A stretch of DNA of 64,000 nucleotides from assembly GCF_004005865.1 (NCBI RefSeq), contig NZ_SACN01000001.1, positions 372,001 through 436,000 on the forward strand, in the 5' to 3' direction. The DNA comes from Sphingomonas crocodyli (GTDB taxonomy: Bacteria > Pseudomonadota > Alphaproteobacteria > Sphingomonadales > Sphingomonadaceae). The translations under genes and the position numbers were made by a program. How positions within the stretch are numbered: the stretch's first letter is position 1; each line of letters starts with the position of its first letter. The notes below the pieces were generated by a model. It was not told where the DNA came from. It worked only from the letters and a program-made list of their open reading frames with translations, and did not search any database. This document shows positions 55,903-64,000 of the stretch, one piece after another.

Positions 55903-57347
55903 TCCAGCGCCGCCTTAACTTCGGCGAGGAAGGGCGCATAATTGCGCCACCGGCCCGACGATCGGTTGTGGAGCGGCTGACGAACCTGCCAGCTGCTCGC
56001 CGTCCGAACCGATGCTTCGCTGGGCTTCTGCGACAGACAGGCTTCGTCCCAGTCGAGGTCGCAAAATGCCAGAAGTCCTTCGACCACCGGCTGCGGATCG
56101 GCAACCAGCCGATCATAATCGAGATCGAAAATATCGTCGGGATAGAGCGTCGCCCAATGCGCCATCAGCCGGCGATAGGCGCGGATATAATGGACGATGT
56201 CGCCCAGATCGTTGCCATAGGCGACCCCGTCGGCGAAGTTCAGCGCGTAGATCGACACCAACGTGTCGATCGGATCGCGCCGCGTGTGGATGATCTTTGC
56301 AGTGGGGAACAGCGTCTTGATCAGCCCGATATGTAGGAAATTGTCGGGCCGCTTGTCGGTGACGATGCCTGCGCCCGCGCGCAACGGTGCAACCTCGCGC
56401 AGATATTGGTCGCGCAGTTCGGCGAGCAGATCCGGCGTCGCGGTGGTAAGCGTGTCGGGATAGGGCGACAGGCGCTGCGCGACGATCGCGGGCAGCGCCT
56501 CCAGTTCGCCGCCGGCCGCGACATCGCGATGGCGCGCGAGCACCTGTTCGGCCAGCGTCGATCCCGATCGGAACATGCCGCAGATGAACAAGGGCGGCGC
56601 ATCCTCTCCCGCCGACAGCGCGGGGGGCAGCTTCGTCGCGATCAACGCATCGATCAGGCGGTCGTGCGCCGCCTTCGAATAGGCTTCAGCAGGCGGACGC
56701 AGCCGGCGCGCGCCATCATTGGCCGATCGCAGCGCCGCCCATGCCTCTTCATACTGGCCGGCGGCATCGAGCGCATTGCCCAGCGCGAAGCCGATCTCGG
56801 CCGCATCCTCGGGGTGCAGCCGGTGCTGCAGCGCCTTGCGCAGCGATGCCACCGCGCGTTCGGGCGCCTGCTCGAACTGGTCGATCGCCGCGGTCCGCGC
56901 GAGCGCGCGGCCGTTGAGCGGATCGAGCGCGAGGACACGGGCATAGGCAGCGCGCGCCTCCGCCCGGCGTCCATGATCCTCATGGATATGGCCGAGATTG
57001 AGCAAGGCGATCACGTAGCGGGGGTTGGCGCGCAATGCGGCTTCGAGTTCGACGACCGCCTCGGCATCGCGCTGCAGATGATCGGACAGGATCGCTGCGC
57101 GGTTGACATGCACCTCCTCGGGCTGCTGGACGCGGAGCGTCAGCGCGCGCGCATAGGCATCCAGCGCCGGCTCGAATCGCCGCAGGCAACGCAGCACATA
57201 GCCATAGTTGAACCAGTCGTTCGCACTGTCGGGGCGGGCCGCCAGCAGCGCGACATAGGCGTCCGCCGCGGGTTCGTAGCGCCGCTGCGACAGCAAGATG
57301 GCAGCCTGTCGGCCCAGGGTGGCGATATCAACCGTTTGCGAAGTCAT
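55899..57347 (-). CDS. TPR-sulfotransferase fusion protein
   Basis: A 482-residue protein: about six TPR repeats (residues 10-210, e.g. PDSANDWFNYGYVLRCLRRF; ALLNLGHIHEDHGRRAEARA), then a sulfotransferase domain (about 250-470). The PAPS loop GMFRSGSTLAEQ is at 257-268, and the second phosphate site is IIHTRRDPIDTLVSIY. No signal peptide. TPR-sulfotransferases occur in several bacterial groups and may sulfate a tyrosine, glycan or other acceptor held by the TPR. The ATG at 57347 replaces a longer in-frame start 30 bases upstream. It converges with the TPR-hydroxylase, overlap four bases. Confidence 0.87.
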   Translation of the reverse strand: MTSQTVDIATLGRQAAILLSQRRYEPAADAYVALLAARPDSANDWFNYGYVLRCLRRFEPALDAYARALTLRVQQPEEVHVNRAAILSDHLQRDAEAVVELEAALRANPRYVIALLNLGHIHEDHGRRAEARAAYARVLALDPLNGRALARTAAIDQFEQAPERAVASLRKALQHRLHPEDAAEIGFALGNALDAAGQYEEAWAALRSANDGARRLRPPAEAYSKAAHDRLIDALIATKLPPALSAGEDAPPLFICGMFRSGSTLAEQVLARHRDVAAGGELEALPAIVAQRLSPYPDTLTTATPDLLAELRDQYLREVAPLRAGAGIVTDKRPDNFLHIGLIKTLFPTAKIIHTRRDPIDTLVSIYALNFADGVAYGNDLGDIVHYIRAYRRLMAHWATLYPDDIFDLDYDRLVADPQPVVEGLLAFCDLDWDEACLSQKPSEASVRTASSWQVRQPLHNRSSGRWRNYAPFLAEVKAALD

Positions 57348-57451
57348 CTCGTCCCCAATGTCACCCGTTAAACCCAAGCAATCCGGCGGCGATCCGTTGA
57401 TGGGCGTTTGGCGATGTCATATAGTAAGCCATCCGAAACGGGGTAAGTCAG

Positions 57452-57709
57452 ATGAAAGTTTTCGTTGGTATCGCGTTGCTCGTCGCCACCGCTTCCTCGG
57501 CGGCTTTCGCGGAAGACGCGCCGAAGGTGAAGGATCGTAAGTCGCCCGATTATGTGCGCTGCGTCAGCCAGGCCGAAACCGGCTCGCTGGTGAAGAAGCG
57601 CAAGACCTGCCGCACCAATGCGGAATGGGACAAGATCGAAGCCGCACAGCAGAATGATGCGAGCGATCTGGTCGAGCGGTCGCGCACCTTCATCGTTCCG
57701 GGCAGTTGA
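57452..57709 (+). CDS. Small secreted protein of unknown function
   Basis: An 85-residue protein with signal peptide MKVFVGIALLVATASSAAFA and a 65-residue charged mature part (KVKDRKSPDYVRCVSQAETG; KKRKTCRTNAEWDKIEAAQQ) with two cysteines that could form a disulfide. Similar small exported proteins with a C-(x)15-ish-C pattern and a KxCRTNAEW-type motif are frequent in sphingomonads. No function is assigned. It is followed by a bidirectional terminator shared with clpB. Confidence 0.78.
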   Translation: MKVFVGIALLVATASSAAFAEDAPKVKDRKSPDYVRCVSQAETGSLVKKRKTCRTNAEWDKIEAAQQNDASDLVERSRTFIVPGS

Positions 57710-57730
57710 TCGCCGCTTCCTGAAAAAAAG

Positions 57731-57761
57731 TGAGGCCGGGGTTTGATCCCCGGCCTCATTT

Positions 57762-57765
<4 letters not shown>
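57731..57765. terminator. Bidirectional intrinsic terminator between the small secreted gene and clpB
   Basis: TGAGGCCGGGG-TTTGAT-CCCCGGCCTCA forms an eleven-pair stem. T-runs follow on both strands: TTTTTAT to the right, and TTTTTTTC on the minus strand to the left. It therefore can end both converging transcripts; it abuts the clpB stop codon. Confidence 0.93.
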
Positions 57766-60341
<2,576 letters not shown>

Positions 60342-60369
60342 TCGTGACACCCTGTTGCTTATAGGCCCG

Positions 60370-60397
60370 ATATGGTGTGACTTTTCGGCAACACAAG
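60370..60397 (-). promoter_or_regulatory. RpoH (sigma-32)-type promoter of clpB
   Basis: On the minus strand CTTGTGT, a 14-base spacer, then ACCATAT closely match the heat-shock consensus CTTGAAA-N(11-15)-CCCATNT. The predicted start would lie about 20 bases before the ATG at 60341. A heat-shock promoter is expected for clpB. Not experimentally shown. Confidence 0.65.
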
Positions 60398-60472
60398 CCC
60401 GATCGGCGCAAAGATTGCCGTCGCGGCGAACAACGCTATTCTCGACACTTAGTCCATTTGCGGAGAGCCCGC

Positions 60473-63307
60473 TTGTTCCTTTCGAAATCGCGCACCCTCA
60501 CGCTAATCGCCTTGCTGGCCTCGACGCCTGCTCTGGCGTTGACCCAGGCGCAGATCGCGCCTACCGCCAAGCTTCCCGATCTCGTCGCGCGTGTCGACAT
60601 CCCTTATGACAGCTTCACGCTGGCGAACGGGTTGCGCGTGATCGTCCACACCGATCGCAAGGCGCCGATCGTCGCCGTCTCGGTCTGGTATCATGTCGGG
60701 TCGAAGGATGAGCCGGCGGGCAAGACGGGCTTCGCGCACCTCTTCGAACATCTGATGTTCAACGGATCGGAAAATTCGCCGGGCGACTTCTTCGAACCGC
60801 TTCAGGTGATCGGCGCGACCGACATGAACGGCACGACCAGTTTCGAACGCACCAACTATTTCGAAACGGTTCCGACCGCGGGGCTGGAACGCACCCTGTG
60901 GCTCGAAAGCGATCGCATGGGCCATCTGCTCGGCGCGATCGATCAGAAGATACTCGATAACCAGCGCGGCGTCGTCCAGAACGAGAAGCGCGAGGGCGAC
61001 AACCAGCCTTATGGCATGTCGCGCTATGCGATGATGGAGGGGCTGTTCCCGGAGGGGCATCCCTATCATCACTCGACGATCGGCTCGATGGCCGATCTGG
61101 ACGCCGCCAGCCTCGACGATGTGAAGGCGTGGTTCCGCGCCAAATATGGGCCGAACAATGCGGTGGTGGTGCTGGCGGGCGATATCGACGCGGCAACCGC
61201 AAAGCCGCTGATGGAGAAATATTTCGGCGATATCGCGCGGGGGCCGGATGTGACGCATCCCACGGTCAGTGTGCCGACGCTCAGCGCGCCCAAGACGATC
61301 GAGATGACCGATCAGGTCGCGACCACACGGATCATGCGGCTGTGGGCGGTGCCCGGCATCACCGACAAGGATATCGTCCCGCTCGATGTCGCGGCGACCG
61401 TGCTGGGCGGGCTCAACGCCTCGCGCCTCGATAATGCGCTGGTGCGGCGGGAGAAGCTGGCGGTCAGCGTCTCGGCGGGCATTCAGGCGATGGAGGATGT
61501 CGGCATGCTGATCGTCAGCGCCGATGTCCGCCCCGGCGTCGATCCCGCGACGGTGTCGAAGCGGCTCGACGAACTGATCGCCGATCTGCTCGCCAAGGGG
61601 CCGAATGCAGATGAAGTCAGCCGTGTCGCGACGCAGGAAGTGACCGACAAGATCGGCGGGCTCGAGGTTGTCGGGGGTCTGGGTGGCAAGGCGTCGCGCC
61701 TGGCCGAGGGCGCGGTCTATGCGAACGATCCGGCGCACTACAAGGCGGAGCTTGCCGCTTATGCCGCCGCCACGCCCGAACAGGTGACGGCCGTCGCGCG
61801 CAAGTGGATGCAGCGCCCGCCTCTCACGATCGTGATCAAGCCCGGCCAGCGCGCCGGCTATGAGGAGGCGAAGCCCGCCCCTGCCAAGGCGCCCCCGGTC
61901 GCCGCCGCGAAGCCCGCGCAGATGGCCGAGAACAAGAAGCGCATTCCCATGCCGCCGATCGGCAAGGATGCCGACCTGCACTTCCCCAAGGTCGAGCGTG
62001 CCACGCTCGCGAACGGGATGAAGCTGCTCTACGCGCATCGCGATACCGTGCCGGTCACGCGCGTCTCCTTCGCCTTCGATGCGGGCAATGCCGCCGATCC
62101 CAAGGCGAAGCTGGGCACCCAGTCGCTGATGCTGTCCTTGCTCGATGAGGGGACGACCAGCCTCAATTCGGAAGAGATCGCGATCGCGCAGGAGCGGCTC
62201 GGCGCGTCGATCGGCGCGGGCGCGGCGATGGACCGGACCAGCATGTCGCTGACCGCGCTCAGCGCCAATCTCACCCCCGCGCTCGCGCTCTATGCCGATA
62301 TGCTGCGCAACCCCGCCTTCGCGCCCGAAGAGGTCGATCGCCTGCGCAACCAGCAGCTGACCCGCATCGCATCCGAACTCACCCGGCCGCAGGGCATCGC
62401 GACGCGCATCCTGCCGCCGCTGCTGTACGGGCCGGCGCACGGTTATGGCGTGCCGTTCAGCGGCACGGGCGATCCGGCGGTGGTGAAGACGCTGACGCCC
62501 GCCGATCTGCGCGCGTTCCATGACGCCTGGCTGCGTCCGGACAAGGGCACCGCCTTCGTCGTGTCCGATCTGCCGCTCGATCGCGTCGTCACCGCGCTCA
62601 ACGCCGGGCTGGGCGACTGGAAGGGGCAGGGGCCGGCGGGCAGCAAGGCCGATACCGCGCCGGTGCCCGCACCCAAGCCGCGCATCCTGCTGGTCGATCG
62701 CCCCGGTTCGCCGCAGACCCTGATCCTCGGCGGGCAGGTGATCGCCGCCAAGGGCACGGACGAGATTTCCACCCTGCTCGCCGCGAACGACGTGCTGGGC
62801 GGCGATTTCCTGTCGCGGCTCAATTCGGATCTGCGCGAGACGAAGGGCTGGGCCTACGGCGTCTCGTCGATCGTCAACCGTGTCGATGAACGCATGCCCT
62901 TCTTCCTCTATGCGCCGGTCCAGTCCGATCGTTCGGGGGATTCGATTGCCGCGATCCTTGCCGACACGCGCGCCTTCCTGGGGCCGAAGGGTGTGACGCA
63001 GGCGGAGCGCGATCGCACGATCGATGGCAAGATCCGCGAACTGCCGGGCAGCTTCGAAACCGGCGCCGACGTGCTGGGCGGCATGCAGCGCAATTTCTAC
63101 GCCAAGCGCGCGGACGATTATTACGATCACCTCGCCGATCGCTATCGCGCGATGACCGCCGCCGATCTTGACGCCTCGATCCGCGCGCAGATCAAGCCCG
63201 ACGAACTTCTGTGGGTGGTCGTCGGCGATGCCGCTAAGGTGCGCCCGCAGCTCGATCAGCTCAAACTGCCGGTCGAAGCAACCACACTGCCAGGGGGCGA
63301 CAAGTGA
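60473..63307 (+). CDS. M16-family zinc metallopeptidase, tandem-domain, secreted
   Basis: A 944-residue periplasmic or outer-membrane-associated peptidase of the pitrilysin family. TTG 60473, with GGAGAG six bases upstream, gives a leader [21 protein letters not shown]. The first M16 domain has HLFEH with zinc His89 and His93 and catalytic Glu92, and the third ligand in [12 protein letters not shown]. The second domain (from about 510) lacks an HxxEH and is the inactive partner. A Pro/Ala/Lys hinge near residue 470-490 links the two. Substrates are peptides; a partner of export or toxin processing is possible but not shown. It overlaps the next gene by four bases. Confidence 0.9.
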   Translation: MFLSKSRTLTLIALLASTPALALTQAQIAPTAKLPDLVARVDIPYDSFTLANGLRVIVHTDRKAPIVAVSVWYHVGSKDEPAGKTGFAHLFEHLMFNGSENSPGDFFEPLQVIGATDMNGTTSFERTNYFETVPTAGLERTLWLESDRMGHLLGAIDQKILDNQRGVVQNEKREGDNQPYGMSRYAMMEGLFPEGHPYHHSTIGSMADLDAASLDDVKAWFRAKYGPNNAVVVLAGDIDAATAKPLMEKYFGDIARGPDVTHPTVSVPTLSAPKTIEMTDQVATTRIMRLWAVPGITDKDIVPLDVAATVLGGLNASRLDNALVRREKLAVSVSAGIQAMEDVGMLIVSADVRPGVDPATVSKRLDELIADLLAKGPNADEVSRVATQEVTDKIGGLEVVGGLGGKASRLAEGAVYANDPAHYKAELAAYAAATPEQVTAVARKWMQRPPLTIVIKPGQRAGYEEAKPAPAKAPPVAAAKPAQMAENKKRIPMPPIGKDADLHFPKVERATLANGMKLLYAHRDTVPVTRVSFAFDAGNAADPKAKLGTQSLMLSLLDEGTTSLNSEEIAIAQERLGASIGAGAAMDRTSMSLTALSANLTPALALYADMLRNPAFAPEEVDRLRNQQLTRIASELTRPQGIATRILPPLLYGPAHGYGVPFSGTGDPAVVKTLTPADLRAFHDAWLRPDKGTAFVVSDLPLDRVVTALNAGLGDWKGQGPAGSKADTAPVPAPKPRILLVDRPGSPQTLILGGQVIAAKGTDEISTLLAANDVLGGDFLSRLNSDLRETKGWAYGVSSIVNRVDERMPFFLYAPVQSDRSGDSIAAILADTRAFLGPKGVTQAERDRTIDGKIRELPGSFETGADVLGGMQRNFYAKRADDYYDHLADRYRAMTAADLDASIRAQIKPDELLWVVVGDAAKVRPQLDQLKLPVEATTLPGGDK

Positions 63308-63609
63308 GCGATCCGATCGAGGGTATCTGGGACTGTGTTACCGTCGCCTCGTTCGGCACGCAGGAATCGGTGTTCACGATCGTGCGTGACGGGGACACTT
63401 TCTCGGGCACCAACATCGCCGACGTCGGAGAGCTTGAGGTGCAGGACGGCCGGATTGAGGGCCATCGCCTGACATGGAAGATGCCGACGACCAAGCCGAT
63501 GAAGATGACCCTCGTCGGCAAGGCGATCGTCAATGATGGCAAGCTGGAGGGCGTCGTGATGCTCGGCGCCTTCGGCAAGGCGACGATGAGCGGCGTGAAG
63601 CGGGGCTGA
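63304..63609 (+). CDS. Small hypothetical protein
   Basis: A 101-residue soluble protein starting at GTG that overlaps the M16 stop (GTGA). The sequence is mostly beta strands (GIWDCVTVASFGTQESVFTI; EGHRLTWKMPTTKPMKMTLV) with paired Gly and Thr turns, resembling a small lipocalin-like or beta-sandwich fold. I do not recognise the family. Translational coupling suggests a joint role with the peptidase, such as an inhibitor or accessory factor, which is speculation. A GC-rich inverted repeat follows directly. Confidence 0.7.
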   Translation: MSDPIEGIWDCVTVASFGTQESVFTIVRDGDTFSGTNIADVGELEVQDGRIEGHRLTWKMPTTKPMKMTLVGKAIVNDGKLEGVVMLGAFGKATMSGVKRG

Positions 63610-63612
63610 CTT

Positions 63613-63762
63613 AACCCTCTCCCTGCAGGGGAGAGGGAGGGAGCCGCGAAGCGGCGGAAGGGTGAGGGCACGTTGTCCCTCGTACCGCCCCGTCCGTGTC
63701 TGCGTGCCCTCACCCACCACGCCTTCGGCGCGGTCCCCCCTCTCCCCTGCAGGGAGAGGGTT
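63613..63762. repeat. Long inverted repeat between the small hypothetical gene and purK
   Basis: The 25-base terminal arms (63613-63637 and 63738-63762) are exactly complementary, starting AACCCTCTCCCTGCAGGG. A second perfect pair, GTGAGGGCACG and CGTGCCCTCAC, sits inside. The whole spacer therefore folds as one long hairpin, and the right arm ends at the base before the purK stop codon. Confidence 0.8.
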
Positions 63763-64000
63763 TTAGAACACCAGCTTCGTCACATGCCCCATCTTGCGGC
63801 CGGGGCGGCCCTGGCCCTTGCCGTAGAGGTGCAGGTGCGCCGCCGGATCGGCGAGGATCGTCGGCCATTCGTCGGCTTGCGCGCCGATCAGGTTGCGCAT
63901 CTCGACGCGCGGGGCGGCAAGCGCGGTCGATCCCAGCGGCAGGCCGCAGATCGCGCGGATATGGTTTTCGAACTGCGAGGTGACCGCGCCCTCGATCGTC
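63763..64000 (-). CDS. purK: 5-(carboxyamino)imidazole ribonucleotide synthase, C-terminal part
   Basis: Partial gene: only the last 78 residues and the stop lie in the window. The C-terminus reads TIEGAVTSQFENHIRAICGL, PLGSTALAAPRVEMRNLIG, LHLYGKGQGRPGRKMGHVT, the characteristic end of PurK, which carboxylates aminoimidazole ribonucleotide in purine synthesis together with PurE. The start is beyond the right edge. A GC-rich inverted repeat follows the stop, separating it from the converging M16-hypothetical pair. Confidence 0.9.
   Translation of the reverse strand, partial: TIEGAVTSQFENHIRAICGLPLGSTALAAPRVEMRNLIGAQADEWPTILADPAAHLHLYGKGQGRPGRKMGHVTKLVF

Overview
This 64 kb window is GC-rich (mid-60s % by eye), densely packed chromosomal DNA from an alphaproteobacterium, most likely a sphingomonad (Sphingomonas or a close relative). 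The basis is gene content and order: trpF-trpB-trpA-accD-folC, a dihydroorotase of the alphaproteobacterial type with a Gln-Val-His metal motif, xseA followed by a DUF2093 gene, a likely sphingomonad DUF6628 protein, two TonB-dependent receptors and several families of GC-rich intergenic palindromes. I see no prophage, transposase, CRISPR array, rRNA or tRNA. I annotate 57 protein genes; one (purK) runs off the right edge.

Layout. 0-9.1 kb: a pseudouridine synthase and fluoride exporter pair, a small lipoprotein, a DUF985 cupin, a Crp/Fnr regulator, then the overlapping tryptophan/fatty-acid/folate cluster. 9.2-16.8 kb: aconitase, a TPR-Asp/Asn hydroxylase coupled to ygfZ, dihydroorotase, a secreted CHAP protein and a HAD phosphatase. 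16.9-20.3 kb: a Mla-type phospholipid transport operon. 20.4-29.8 kb: glutathione reductase, DUF898 and M48 membrane proteins, an unrecognised 501-residue membrane protein, a hydrolase, a TPR protein, glucose-6-phosphate isomerase and an unusual soluble MCP-Cache protein. 29.8-34.6 kb: rluB-like and rsmD coupled to a TonB receptor, then a dicarboxylate symporter. 34.6-40.9 kb: a LytS/LytTR pair, a CitE-like lyase and a FixL/FixJ-like pair. 40.9-50.2 kb: GST, PHA depolymerase, modBC without modA, purD/xseA with overlapping divergent starts, DUF2093 and an M23 lipoprotein. 50.5-57.3 kb: a large TonB receptor next to a sulfotransferase-like gene, a TPR-hydroxylase and a TPR-sulfotransferase. 57.4-64 kb: a small secreted protein, clpB with a heat-shock-type promoter, an M16 peptidase and the end of purK.

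The strongest candidate for an undescribed system is the 50.5-57.3 kb group, in which an outer-membrane receptor sits beside one oxygenase and two sulfotransferase-like enzymes, two of the three enzymes carrying TPR modules. A paralogous TPR-hydroxylase lies at 12-13 kb. Next in interest are a 250 bp multi-hairpin element with 21 bp terminal inverted repeats (42919-43168), the AT-rich gene-free stretch beside it that ends in a strong minus-strand terminator, and the MCP-Cache protein with inverted domain order.

Many genes are translationally coupled through ATGA, GTGA, TTGA or TGATG overlaps. Starts were chosen from ribosome-binding sites, signal peptides and family N-termini. All functional calls are family recognition by eye, with no database search.
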